DNA from: Phanerodontia chrysosporium
Taxonomy: Eukaryota; Basidiomycota; Agaricomycetes; Polyporales; Phanerochaetaceae
Length of the DNA: 64,000 nt
NCBI GenBank assembly: GCA_001910725.1
Contig: MJGA01000005.1
Coordinates: 1,736,001 to 1,800,000, forward strand
Direction: 5' to 3'
The first letter of the stretch is position 1; every line of letters begins with the position of its first letter. Made by a program: the position numbers and the translations under genes. Below are positions 24,653-35,593 of the stretch, piece after piece. The notes beneath the pieces are model-generated. The model worked only from the letters and a program-made list of their open reading frames with translations, was not told the DNA's origin and did not search any database.

Positions 24653-25361
24653 CTGCCCGGCGTCCGTCACGGACGCGCCGTCGCAGTCTGCATGTGCTAG
24701 CTCTTGTTGAAAACGGGTAATACATGGGAAATAGGCTCGACACCGCCTCACTCATGTCTGAGGCTTGCGGGTGGCCGCCGTCGCCGGTGCAATCTGTGTT
24801 GTGCTTTCCGTTCCCTTGGCATGGGATCGTCGGTCGGTGCCGACCCTGCACTGCTGTGAACAGGCTGGCGTGTTGTCTATCTCGCATGTGCTGTAGATGA
24901 CCGACTGTTCCTGGATGAATTATGATCCACCGATACACGGGCTGTGACACGGATGGCGTCCCAGAAACCCACGAAGGTTCGCCCTGTCAGGTGGCGAGAA
25001 CTAGGGGCGTCAAGGCCCACCTTGGTCCGATCTTCGACAGTCTAAGCGAGAGCTTTTCTGCGTCCACGGCAGTCAACAAGGTTCACCTTACGGCAGCGCA
25101 GAGGAACGTTCTTTCATCGGGCCATGACAGCATGGCGTGTCGCAACTGGGTTCGCTTCTCACACTCACGAGCTACTGTTCGCATGGTGACGGAAATGCTC
25201 CCGAGGTCGATAGCACGCATCGAGCTTCCAGGATAGGGTCGCCGACATACTTTCGCAAAGCCCACATGTCACACTACTCCGCACGGTCATTAACCATTAA
25301 CGTAGCCACAAGACGCTCCGGAGATGCTATCATACAGTGTCACTTCGCTTGTCCGAGTCCG
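24653..25361. other. Convergent intergenic region, no supported gene
   Basis: About 700 bp between the 3' ends of ATG5 and the next minus-strand gene. Only short frames occur. No repeat recognised. Confidence 0.5.
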
Positions 25362-26166
25362 CTACGCCTCAATAATGGCCCCCACGAGACTGATCGAAGC
25401 CGCCGGCGGCCTGGCCGCCCTGCGGAAGATTGCCCCCGCGAGGTGCTTGTTATTGGGATGTGCACCTGCGGATGGCGCCGTCAGTGGGGTGCGAAAAGCG
25501 CTGGCCGCGGCCAGGGTGCGGGGAACGAACCTTGGGCGACCGCACGCTGGCGGTGTTCGCGCGCCTGCTGCTCGAGGCGTTCGGCTTCTGCGAGCTCTTG
25601 GCTCTGGGCCTTGAAGTCCTGCGCCTCACGCTCCTTGAGCATGGCCTGCTCGCGCAGGGCCGCGCTCGAGAGTGTGGCGCCCGCCCCGGTACCTTGCCCG
25701 TGGTGATGCTGCAGGGGGAGCAGATGACACTGCGTTAGAGTGCACATGACAGCGTTTGGGCAAGCACGACATACCTGGGTGTGCGTGCCACCAACACTGG
25801 CACCACCCCGCATCCCCGTGCCAGCGTCAGCGGACATCGCATCTGCGCCGGTGCCGGCACCATATCGGCCTGCTCGCTGGGTTTCATTGCCACCGAGTGC
25901 CGCACTTCCGTGGCCTGCAGCACTCTGCTGTGCGCCGGCGTTGGTGGGGTCATTTAACCCTGGGTCGCTGGTGCGATTCTGGTCCCAATTGCTCCCGGTA
26001 TTAGGGTGATGGCCTGCGGCTTGGGTATAAGCGGGGTCGTTGTTGCGGGTAGAACCACCGAGTGGGCTGGTGTTGCGGTTCTAGAAATGGCGGGTTCGCT
26101 GAGACTGAGACGGCGAGAGACGAGAAGAGGGAGGCTTGCCTTGTTCTTGTGTCCGAAGAGAGGCAT
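25362..26166 (-). CDS. Small low-complexity protein with C-terminal coiled coil
   Basis: MPLFGHKNK is joined to a Gly/Asn/Thr-rich middle (RNTSPLGGSTRNNDPAYTQ) and then to a charged helix, REQAMLKEREAQDFKAQSQE and LAEAERLEQQAREHRQRAVA, followed by QGAHPNNKHLAG. The helix plus 'AHPxNxHLGG' ending matches a family of small fungal proteins of unknown role. The first intron begins with GC (aag|gcaagc) rather than GT and ends in a normal acceptor (tttctag). The next two are GT-AG. The last residues after HLAG are atypical. I cannot give a biochemical function. Confidence 0.65.
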
Positions 26167-27750
26167 GATGTTCGTTAGGTCGTAGTTTAACCGATGAGAG
26201 GGGTATTGCTGTGCGTTGGATGGCAATGAGAGAACGAGGCGACATGCTTTATACCGTGCGGCGTTGAGGGGCCAGTTGGAGTCCAGTGGGGTCGGACGCT
26301 CCAGAGACGTTCCACACATCCCAAATCCGTCCTCGCGGTCCATCAACCGTAGCCACGTGCTACCATGTCTCCGGAATCCTGTCCATTTATGGAAGGGGTG
26401 CCTGCAGCTGCAAGTTCGAACCCTGGCGTCGACTCGTCCCAGGCGTATGCGGGGTGAAAAAAAAAAGAGAACAAGCATCTGCCATGTGCGAGCCAACAAT
26501 CCAGCTCGTCCGATCTCCGGGCACAGCTCCTGGCGTCGGCGCCGGCGCTGGAAATCGCCCCAAGACCACGGCCAGCGGTCCTCGTCGTCAACAATCAGTC
26601 CCGGGGGCTCCGCGAACTCCTGTGGCACTGCAGACCGCAGTATCTCAGCCAGCGGCACACCTGTCGCGCCCTGTCATGCGATGCACGTTCGGTTGCCTAG
26701 CCAGGGCAGCCTAGCCGTCGAGTGCCAGCTCGGTAGCTGATACGACGTGTTGGAGGCGTGCACAGGAGCAGCGAGCGGCGATACCAAGCTTGTCAAGTTT
26801 TAATGTTCGTTCAGGCCGTCCTTCCCGCGGGTGTGTCGCCAGGAGGCCGACAATTGAAACGGAGAGGCTAGTGACTGGGTCTCCTCCCGGCAAACAGGCA
26901 AATTAGAGCCTAAAGACGTGCGCGGCTGCTTGTGCGGGAATGTTGCCAGGAGAGTTCATTCTTCCAGGGGTCCTGGGACGGGTGCTGCCCGCAGCGTTGC
27001 ATCGCTGCTGCGTCGGCCTGTGGCTGGGAAGGGACGGTCACAGGGCCGCCAGAGAACAGCAAAAGAGACCGGCGTTGACCTGGTTCTCTGCAACGGAGGC
27101 CCTCGAGCGGCGGAGAGAGCACAGCGGGCGGTCAGGCCCTGTGAGAAGATGCGGCCTCGTGGGGACCCGCGACGTCACAGGCCAAAACTCACGGCAGGCT
27201 GTCTGCAGCTAGGGGTCGTCGAGACGGCCGACACGAGGTCGCGAGGAGGTGCTTTCTGGCTGAGACCGTGACGGGGCGGTGAGGGCTGTCCCTGAGCAGC
27301 GAAAACTCCCAGCTGTGGCTGTCCGAGGCGGGCAGGAGAGGGACGAGCTGGAGGAGAAAACATGCACGAGCGAGCGTGCAGCAAGGGATGTGCGAGCGAG
27401 TTTCCTTTTCTGGCGGTTAAATGGGTCATGTCAGGACGGATTAGGTTACTAAGCACGTTCACCAGGAACTCGCGAGACGACTCGAGTCTGTAGATCCCAA
27501 CGGGCCTCAGTCCAGAATTTCGTCTGATAGGAGCATTCACTACGGTGAGCCATGATCGGAAGTCTCTCATAACAAACGAGCCCTGATCCAATCGCCGTCC
27601 CACTCACAGAATCATCACCGTATCCCAGATTTCCCTCGTGGCCGCTGTTCATCACAAACAACGCGCCGCCGTGCTGCACACCGTTATATATATGTAGCTG
27701 GCTCCCGCAGTCTCTCTCACCGCAGCTCCTAGGTGACTCTCTGTACCATC
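26167..27750. other. Intergenic, no supported gene
   Basis: About 1.6 kb between two divergently transcribed genes. It holds a 10-A run near 26458 and a tRNA-like B-box string near 26414 that does not fold into a tRNA. Frames are short and without signature. Confidence 0.5.
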
Positions 27751-28987
27751 ATGCCCGACGACATCCGGTTTGTCCTCGAAGCCCCCCACGTGAACCGCAC
27801 CCAGAAGAAACGCCCCCGCCTGGTCACCTCCTGCGACAACTGGTGAGCTCTCAGGTCTTGGCACCCGTGCGAACTGTCGGCTCAACGTGTCTCCTTCCCA
27901 CAGCCGCCTCAAGAAGATTAAATGCCTACAGACCACTCCCGAGTCCGTCTGCGAGGCTTGCACTACCGCCGGCATATCGTGTCGCTTCCGAGACCGCGAA
28001 CGGTACTATGCGGAGCGCAGCCGCATCGCCGCTGCGCAGGCCCTCGCGGCCAAGACCACGGCCGACAAGCCGCGCAAGGCCTCGTCGCGGGAACCCGACC
28101 CGGCCAGTGCGCAGACCCCGTACGCCGACCCCGCCGCGGCACAGACTGGGATCGTGCGCACACCGCTCCGCCGCGCGACCTCGTACCACCCGTACCGCGC
28201 CCCGCCCGTGCCCGTAGCGTCGGGCTTCCGGAGCAGCCCAGAGTCAGACATGTCGACGCCTCCGCCGCTGGCCCTTTGTTCGACCCGAACGACCCGACAC
28301 GGCCGCACTCGGACATCATGATGACGTTCATCCAGCTCTTCTTCGACAACCTGAACGTCGAGTTCCCGTTCCTCGCGTACGACGAGACGATCCGCCAGTT
28401 CTTCACGCGCTGCCTCAGCCCGCTGCTCGCCAACTGCATCGCCGCACACGCTGTGCACTTTGCGGACATGCCAGAGGTGACGCGGCGCGGCGTCATGCAC
28501 GTCTCCGATCTCTACTGCGACTGTGCCAAGGTGTGTGCGCGTGTGGGGTCCTTGGGGCCTCGCATGTCTGCCGCTGTCGCACGCTGCTCACCGCTGATCC
28601 ACAGACGCTTCTCACGGCGGAGCTGGAGGCCCCGACCCTCGATACGCTGCACGCGCTGATCCTGCTCGCCTGGGCAGAATCGAACCGCAACCGCCTGACC
28701 GAGTTCTGTGCATACGGCCAGGTTAGTGACCCGCTCTTCATTGGGGTGCTGGCACTCACATGGCTGCGGCTGGCACAGATGGCGGTGGAGCTCGCCGCGA
28801 AGCTCGGCTTCTCCGACCAGAGCGTCGCGCAGATGACGAACGACGAGTACGAGCGCACGATCCTCACCGCGACATGGTCCTGTGTCAACATCCTCAACAA
28901 CGCCGTCCGCTCCGGTACGTGGCTGCCTCTCGCGCACGGCCTGACGATGTCGCTAACCCAGCCTCTATCACAGTCTCGCTCTTCTGA
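27751..28987 (+). CDS. Zn2Cys6 transcription factor, truncated
   Basis: Exon 1 gives MPDDIRFVLEAPHVNRTQKK. Splicing after tgcgacaactg yields CDNCRLKKIKC...CEACTTAGISC, a perfect C-x2-C-x6-C-x8-C-x2-C-x6-C binuclear zinc cluster (first Cys about residue 28). It is followed by a linker-like basic helix (RFRDRERYYAERSRI). The middle (FIQLFFDNLNVEFPFLAYDE) begins the fungal-specific 'middle homology' region. One base is missing near 28275 (between PPPLAL and FDPNDP). After AVRS the next exon stops at once (VSLF, TGA at 28985-28987), and nothing resembling the rest of the fungal_trans domain lies downstream. The protein is therefore roughly half the usual length: either a real truncation or another sequence error. 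Confidence 0.7.
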
Positions 28988-30300
28988 ACTCTGTCCACAC
29001 TCTCGCAGCTCTCCAGTCGGCTCTCCCCCCACGCTCTGCCGCTCGCGCCGTCCCCGCATGTTCCAGTAGTCCGTAATATTCGCTTGTAACCTATACCATA
29101 TCCTATTGCGGCCGCGGCCGCGTATCATATCGCACATATACTATTCGCGCTTGCGCCCGCGCCCGCCGTGCCTCACACGAAACAGGCAGGTCGATCCTCT
29201 CTGAGCAGCCTGGTCGGCGGGGGGACCTGCGCCAGAGAGCGGTGGTGGACAACCATGATCGCCCCCCGGCAGGACACCGACGCGTATCGACGCCCCGGCA
29301 CCGGCTCGCGCTTCGCGTCGGCTGAAAATCCGCCTGCCTGCCTGGCAACACCCCAGGTCTTGCGCCCCATGTGCCCGCCGCGCGCGTGGCCCCGCGGGCG
29401 CGCTGCAGCGCTCCCTTCACTGTACCGTCGCCCGCCGCCTTCGCAGACCGCCGCCGCAAGAAGACCCGCTCGGAATAGGGGCTGCCCCCAAGGCCTCCCC
29501 GCCAGCCCTTCGCCTCAGCAGTCCCCGCCATCGCGCCGCCCCGCAATCCCCGCCAGCCGGCGCGCGCGCGCGGTGTCGATATTATGCGTCTGATATGCGA
29601 TTTAGGCGTGGGCGGGGCCCTTGACCGTTGCTCAGGGCTCGGCCGCGCGTTGTAGTGCCTGTGCAGGGGCGAGCGGCCGCTGCAGCAAAGCGGAACATAG
29701 CGGCCGGCTTGGGGGAAAGTTGTCATGTGCGTGTGCGTGCGTGTGTGCGCTGCAGCGCAGGCGGGGAGCGTCGAGGTCGTCGCAGGACTGCGCCGTCTGA
29801 GACTCTCCCGCTTTATACGGTCAGCTTTTGGAAGCGGCACGCCGCGGGCGCCGCCTCCCGCCCGCAATTCATGTCCGCTGCACGCCTGTATATCGATGGC
29901 AATCTCTCCCTGGCCCCGGCGCACGCAGGCCTGGCGGGGGCCCAAACCTCGTCCGCGGCGCGCCGCACTCTCGCCTGCGCCGCCCGCGTTGCAGCGGGCT
30001 GCACCTCGCACGCCGATGTGTATGGCACAGCGCCACGCCGTGCTGCCGCGCCGGTGTCCGCGCAGGAAAGGCGGACGAGTGGGCACGCCGCCGCCTCGAC
30101 GCCCCCCGCCGGGCCCTCAATCCGGTTCGCGCTCCGCACTCTATGCATGTGCAGGGTCCACCACTTCTCTGCAATTTTTCTAGTCTAGCAGGCTGCGAGG
30201 AAATCCAAATAAGGTAGCACACAACACGGAATGCAAACTGTAACCCAAGTGAAAGCGTCCCGTGTCTATTATCCCATATGTCATACGTCATGCCTGTGCC
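28988..30300. other. GC-rich intergenic region, no supported gene
   Basis: About 1.3 kb between convergent genes. It contains back-to-back NotI-like sequence (gcggccgcggccgcg near 29107) and long frames on both strands that are Arg/Ala/Pro-rich, as random GC-rich DNA would give. Confidence 0.5.
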
Positions 30301-32101
30301 TCAGCCTCGGAACTCCGCTTTGCGGTGCGGCATCCTGTCCAGCGACGTGCGATGTTGCAGGTGGTGGCCGTTCGCCGCGGCGGGGAACCCGTCCTCGGAC
30401 TCCTCGTCGTCCGCGAGGTCGAACAGCACCGTCTCGCCCGGCTCCTGTGCGGGGAGATGCATTAGCACAAGACAGCTGCCAGAAAGCGCAGCACCCAGAA
30501 AACGCAGGGTGCGCGGCACCGGTGCGGCTCACCTGCTCGTCGTGTTCCACGCTTGCCGCTAGCGGCTGCCGCTCCTCGTCGGCAATCACACGTAGGTGGT
30601 GCACGTCTGCGGCGCCGCTGAGGCTGGCGTCGTCGGCGACCGGATTTCCGTGCGCGTCCAGCGGCACGGGCGAGTCTATCGATTTTCTGTACTTGTGATA
30701 CGTGAAGAGAGCGATGCCTGTGGGGTGATGTCCAATGTCAGGTGTGCGCCGGGAGCGTCCTGTACGGGGATCGTCACTTGCCGCAGATAGTCACAGCGAC
30801 GCCAGTGATGTTCAACGGTGTGAGTTCGTCGCCGAAGAACCAAGCAGAAATCGTGATTGTGGACACCTCTTTCGCGATTCCTGCTATGGACATGGGCAGC
30901 ACGCCTGCTCGCTGGATGATCCTGCCGTGCGTGAGCAATTGACATCACGGTACGTAACGGTAAGGTTTAGATGCTTACGAGACCTCGCTGAGGATCATGC
31001 AGAACGCGAACACACCGGGAACGGTGAGGAAGAAGCATGTCCGTAGCGTCGAACCGGGTGAGTCGAAGAACGGGCTGCCAATGAGGTCCGACCAGCGATC
31101 CACGATCAGGCTGATGATTGAGAGCAGGACCCCCATAATGGGCGCAAGCCAGAAGATGGTCGCCGCCGGGTTGTCCATGCCGAGTTTCCTGTCCTTGAGC
31201 AGGACCTGGGTCAGAGCCCAGCGGAGACCGCCCAGGGCACTGCCACTGAGGACAAGCAGGAAGCCGCCGAGGACAAAGTGTGTCTCCGTCGCGACCATGA
31301 GCAGCACGCCAGCGAAAATGAGGCTGATGACGCCGATGAGACGGAGCGAGAATGTTTCGAGGCGGAACATGAACGCGAAGAGGAGCACGAATATGAGAGA
31401 TGACGACTTGACCATGGCTGGTTTGGAGCGGGTCAGTTTCAGGACACGCGCCAAGGCCAGGCCGTCACAGCGCGAGCGACTCACTGTAGAAGGACAGGGT
31501 GATGGTCTTGAGCGACAGGTTCGAGAGGCCGATATCGAGACCAGTTGTGATTCCGGTCGGGAGGACCTTTGTGCTGGTGGGGACATGTCAGCCGATGGAC
31601 GTGCGAGACGTGGAGGGACGGAGGGGTGGGCGGGGCGTGTTGGCAGGAGGGCAAGGGAACGCGGGGAGACGGGCGGGAGACTCACGCATAGTCCGCGCGC
31701 GAGGGCGAGTGCTCCGGGCGAAACTTGCGGGGCCAGAACATGCGCAGCACCGCTGCGAGCATGAACTGGACGTACATGTGCATCATGGTGACGAAGAGGG
31801 GGAACGGGAAGCCAAAGTGCTCGCGCGAGAACATCCACTTGTTGTAGACGGAGAGGACGGTCGCGAAAAAGTACCTGCGGGGGCACGTCCGGTCTGTGAG
31901 CTGCGCAGGGCGCGAGGAGGGGCAGCACGCACCAGGAGGCGATGTAGGCGGCGTTTATGCAGGCGTTTCTCCACCAACGACGTTTCTTCTCCTCGAGCGA
32001 GGCGAGGTGCAGGTGGGAGCGGGGGCGAGTGCATCGTGCTCGGTATCTAGCTCGTCGTCGCTGGGAGCGTCGTAGGCGGGGGCGGGGGCGTCGAGGGCCA
32101 T
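30301..32101 (-). CDS. Triose-phosphate-translocator-like (Ymd8-like) nucleotide-sugar transporter
   Basis: The protein has about ten helices: NAAYIASW/YFFATVLSVYNKWMF, FPLFVTMMHMYVQFMLAAVL, the conserved DIGLSNLSLKTITLSFYTMV, KSSSLIFVLLFAFMF, LGGLRWALTQVLL and ITGVAVTICGIALFTYHKYR. KSSSLIFVLLF and GLRWALTQ are hallmarks of the TPT/EamA drug-metabolite superfamily, here closest in layout to yeast Ymd8, a Golgi or ER nucleotide-sugar carrier. Acidic N- and C-termini face the cytosol. The start (ATG 32099-32101, MALDAPAPAYDAP) is in a different frame from LASLEEKKRRWWRNACINAA. One missing C in the ctcccacc run near 32024 explains this. The introns are short and GT-AG. Confidence 0.8.
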
Positions 32102-32761
32102 CTGAAAGGCGGCGGCATGAGCCAAGAGCTGGCGTGTGGGAGCGTGGGAAGAATGGACGGATTGGGCGTCGAGGCCTCGGACGCCGCCACATCTGAGATC
32201 TCACGGTTCGAGGGCTGCCGGCAGCCAGCCACCCACACACAGGGGCCCACAAGACAACAAAAGCGATCCAGAAGTTGCTTTTTGGAACAACCCTGCGCCC
32301 CCTGGCCCCTTAGAAATCTCTTTTATTCCTAATTATCCGCAATTTTGCGCGCGGCTACGGCCACCGCGTGGTGATCTCCCGCTGCCACGCTGCCTGACGT
32401 CGCGTACGGCCTCGCCGCCGGCCACGGGTGTTGTCGAGCAGCCACGAGGCTACCGAGTGGAGGGTGTCCCGTCCTAGTCTACCTACCGTCCGCGGATCGG
32501 ACAGACGCAATGCGCGCGGCTCGAGACGCCCTGCGCAGCGGCTCGCGGACCCAGTACTCGTCCATTCTCTGTTCTGCGGAGAAAAACAACGAACACCACT
32601 CTATCTAGAGTTCAAACCATCCCGTAAGGCAAGCAGAGCGCACCCGCAAATGCTTCACACGCTCATAGTGCCCACCGTCCCCTGCGTGGTGTGAAGTCGC
32701 TCCCGTGAGTCTGTTCGGAAGCACGGGGCGGAAGAGAAGGCCGTAATGTCTCAGAGAGCTA
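32102..32761. other. Intergenic, no supported gene
   Basis: About 660 bp between two minus-strand genes. No coding or repeat signal beyond shadows. Confidence 0.5.
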
Positions 32762-33295
32762 TCACGACTGTGTTGCCAATTGCGACGGTAGCTCGCTGGA
32801 AGCATCCTGGGCAGGCTGTGGTGCGGGGGCCCCGAGTGGCCCGTTGCGCCTGGAAGAAGGTGAGTTCATCGGCCAGAGTAGGCCAGAGTTCTAAACCGTA
32901 CCAGGTGCGCCAATGATCGAACTGCTTCTGGTTTAGGTATTCGCGCCATTCATCCTTAGCGATGTCTTCTCGGAACTGCGCATGCTGTAAGAGCTCCAGG
33001 TGGTGGAGAGCATGAGGATAGCTGGAAACTCAATGTCATATTAGCTCATGCGAGGAAGGCACGGTGCCAGAACCAACAGGATAAACCGCGCATAGTCCTT
33101 TTCCTTCCAGTACTGGAGATAGGAAAGAAAGTTTATGAAGGCAGGCTGCTTGAGGATGCCCTGTTGGGCGAGAGAGTGGAGGTAGAAAGGGTTCGCTAGA
33201 CTCTGCACGAACTCGAGTTCTAGCTCGAACCTCGTGCGATTGGCCGCGCGTGCATCCTGTGCAGGCTGCTGCTGGGCCGCCTCGGCTTGCGACAT
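32762..33295 (-). CDS. MED31: Mediator subunit 31 (MED31/Soh1)
   Basis: Three exons encode [20 protein letters not shown] and then the highly conserved MED31 core: [51 protein letters not shown] and [19 protein letters not shown]. The C-terminus is Pro/Gln-rich. MED31 sits in the middle module of Mediator beside MED7 and bridges activators and RNA polymerase II. Introns: one of about 60 nt after YARFI(L), and one after FDHWRTW. The ATG at 33293-33295 gives the usual length of about 150 residues. Confidence 0.92.
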
Positions 33296-33828
33296 GTCGT
33301 CCTCGCCCAACTCTATGGTTGCCGAAGAGGTCAAGTCACAGAATCAACTCCGCGACAAACTCTGGCAAATAGGCGCCACGTTTCCGACCCCGGCGCTGCT
33401 CAAAGCACAGATGGTCACTTCATTATTTTGAGCATCATAACAGCCAATCTTGTAGATTTATTACGCTTTTCTGTACCGAATGTACCGAATATTGCATCCT
33501 CGAGCCAGAGAGGGCTCCGCGTTTCGGCCTGCCCCCGTCCGGCGTCATGTCTAGGACCCCGAACACCATGGACAAACAAGCCTGATTCGTCCGACATTCC
33601 TCCGGTCACCCCTGTTCTAACATCTCGTCATGACGAATACCTAGATTTGTCAAGCTAGAAGCTCTATGTTATGGAACAATCGGACTAGATGCCAGGCGTG
33701 CAATCATTTGTCTAGACCTCCAATGTTCAGCATGCTGGCGCCATGTACACCAAAGGTTTGCGACGTTCCCGATGCTCACATCTCGCTGTGCTTGAAGCAC
33801 AAGGCGAGGTCGGTTATTTTCATACCAC
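33296..33828. other. Intergenic, no supported gene
   Basis: About 530 bp of AT-richer DNA upstream of MED31. It borders the duplicated segment that starts near 33829. No gene seen. Confidence 0.5.
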
Positions 33829-33957
33829 TTCAATTCTACTCGGTCCAAACTGTACTAGTTACAATGGCCACGAAACACCAAGGCCTCCCCACCGCATACA
33901 CTCATGACCATTGCTTCATCCCCACCGAGATATTTAGGCAGTCAGCACCATATCCCT
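33829..33957 (-). repeat. Duplicated segment, copy A, part left of the retrotransposon
   Basis: ttctactcggtccaaactgtac and neighbouring blocks match 53530 onward. Read on the minus strand, this piece holds the original last codons (RRDMVLTA, stop TAA) of the secreted gene now cut off by the insertion, plus its 3' flank. Confidence 0.7.
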
Positions 33958-33962
33958 GCGGG
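33958..33962 (+). repeat. Target-site duplication of outer element, left (GCGGG)
   Basis: gcggg immediately precedes the left LTR and is repeated exactly at 47831-47835 after the right LTR. Confidence 0.9.
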
Positions 33963-34181
33963 TGTAACCCTGGCCTGGGGGTTACCACGACACTTGCCTA
34001 ATTTGGACATGGACCTTTTCCCGCGCCGCCCTTCGTCGTGCTCCTTAGCTCACGCTACCACGACGAAGGTATGCTCTTCACTTGTACTATAATATCTGAG
34101 CTCACGCTACCACGACGAAGGTCAAATATACCTTGTTCCTGTTCTATCGTCCGAGTGTATCCGACACATCGTCGGATTCCA
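33963..34181 (+). repeat. 5' LTR of outer element
   Basis: 219 bp, starts tgtaaccctgg and ends tcggattcca. A TATA-like actataatat lies at about 34086-34095. A 24-bp block beginning agctcacgctacc occurs twice inside (34047-34070 and 34099-34122), and its cacgacgaagg core is also present inverted at 34030-34040. Confidence 0.95.
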
Positions 34182-34450
34182 CTTTTTTTTGAACACCGAA
34201 CAAGCATACGACCACCGCGCCGACTTCAGTCGTCTGGGTGGAGAAGTACCTCAGTACTTGAACGAGAAAGAGGGGAAGGCCCGGAGAGATCGCGCACACG
34301 CGGTGAGGCCACACCCACCACTCCGCGACAGACAAACTGTCTCGCCAGCCGTCCGTCCCGTTCTCCCTCCAGACTCGCGCGCAGGCGAGCAGACGGACAT
34401 CCCCACCGTCCTCTGAACCCCTCACTCCGGTCTCAGAACTCGAAAAAGAG

Positions 34451-35593
34451 TTGGGCTCAGACATCGACGTCGAAAGCGGGTGCACCTCACCTATACACGA
34501 CGGTCGACAACTCTCCGCCCCCGAAGCGCCCTCGGGTCGGCGAACACCACCGACTTCTCACACGGCACCCCCGGAGACTACAACAACACCTCAACCCAAA
34601 AGAAGCAAGCAGTACTCCCTACCTCGTCGAATTTCAACACCGATTCCCCTGCATACATCGACCGATTCCGACTCCAGCTCAGACTCGGACTTCGTACCCG
34701 TTATCTCCGCACGCCACCACGCCCGCGCCAAGATGGCCACCAATACCCCGGAACCTGAACGCCGCGTTGACCGCCGCGGAGGCAAATCCATCCCCTCCAT
34801 CTCCCCCGGCGATCTGACACCCGCCATAATCTGTGCTTGGCGAGGCCACTGCGAAGACTATTTCTCAACGAAGGGAATCGCTGACGACAAACGCACGGTA
34901 TATGCGTGTACCAGCTTCGAGGACCAACGGATCCGTAACTGGATCCGCGCGGACAAAACCCGGCTTCTAAAACTCTCCTTCGACGACTTCGTCAGCGCTC
35001 TATCCAAACGCTGGCTTCCCAAAGACTGGGAGTACGAGATCGAACTCAAGATCTTGCGTGCTAGGCAGAAGGATAGCGACCGCTTCGCCGATTGGATCAC
35101 CGACATCGAATGCGACAACGCACTCTTGGTCGGGACCGCTGCCTACCTTGACGAAGATAAGCTACGAAAGGAGGTAGAAGCCAAGTTGTGCGACGACCTC
35201 CGGTCGCTCTGTCGCGAGCACGATACCAAGAAGCTTGCGGATTACAAAGACTGGCGCGATACGGTTGACGAATATGACCAACGCCGCCTCCGCGATCGCC
35301 AACGGTTCATCGCTCTCATTAACGCTCACAAGGCCCCCGCGCGCACCACGAACACCGTTTCCACTTCGAAATCGGCCCAGAACGCACCCACTCCAGGACC
35401 GCGTGCACGCGCTAATCGAATGACCGACGCTGAACGCGAATTACTCATGAAGCACCGCGGTTGCTACAAATGTCGGGCTTTCTATGCCGGACACACCAAG
35501 GCCACTTGTCCCAACGACTGGCCGCCTGTCAACTTTCCCCGCTCACCGAAGCGGCGGCACAGGCCGCCAAGGCTCGCTACGAGAAGTCCATGA
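34451..35593 (+). CDS. gag: Gag of outer element
   Basis: The frame from MGSDIDVESGCTSPIHDGRQ encodes a retrotransposon capsid-type protein (AWRGHCEDYFSTKGIADD, RIRNWIRADKTRLLKLSFDD) with one zinc knuckle, CYKCRAFYAGHTKATC (C-x2-C-x7-H-x4-C, longer than the usual CCHC spacing). Gag forms the virus-like particle and binds the RNA. The frame is lost at a CCCC run near 35539. With one more C it would run on into the pol linker. The first ATG is not certain, because earlier in-frame codons are open. Confidence 0.85.
   Translation: MGSDIDVESGCTSPIHDGRQLSAPEAPSGRRTPPTSHTAPPETTTTPQPKRSKQYSLPRRISTPIPLHTSTDSDSSSDSDFVPVISARHHARAKMATNTPEPERRVDRRGGKSIPSISPGDLTPAIICAWRGHCEDYFSTKGIADDKRTVYACTSFEDQRIRNWIRADKTRLLKLSFDDFVSALSKRWLPKDWEYEIELKILRARQKDSDRFADWITDIECDNALLVGTAAYLDEDKLRKEVEAKLCDDLRSLCREHDTKKLADYKDWRDTVDEYDQRRLRDRQRFIALINAHKAPARTTNTVSTSKSAQNAPTPGPRARANRMTDAERELLMKHRGCYKCRAFYAGHTKATCPNDWPPVNFPRSPKRRHRPPRLATRSP

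Noticed and set aside
26405..26435. tRNA-like B box (gttcgaaccc) on the plus strand
   Set aside because: The flanking bases do not form a T arm, there is no A box or acceptor stem at the right distance, and no T run follows on that strand.
29103..30086. Long minus-strand frame in the GC-rich intergenic region
   Set aside because: Arg/Pro/Ala composition with no domain, and equally long frames on the other strand; typical of random GC-rich DNA.
34182..34210. Primer-binding site after the outer 5' LTR
   Set aside because: The sequence begins with a T run and lacks the TGG complementary to a tRNA CCA end. A weak 7-base match to the LTR that might suggest self-priming is too short.
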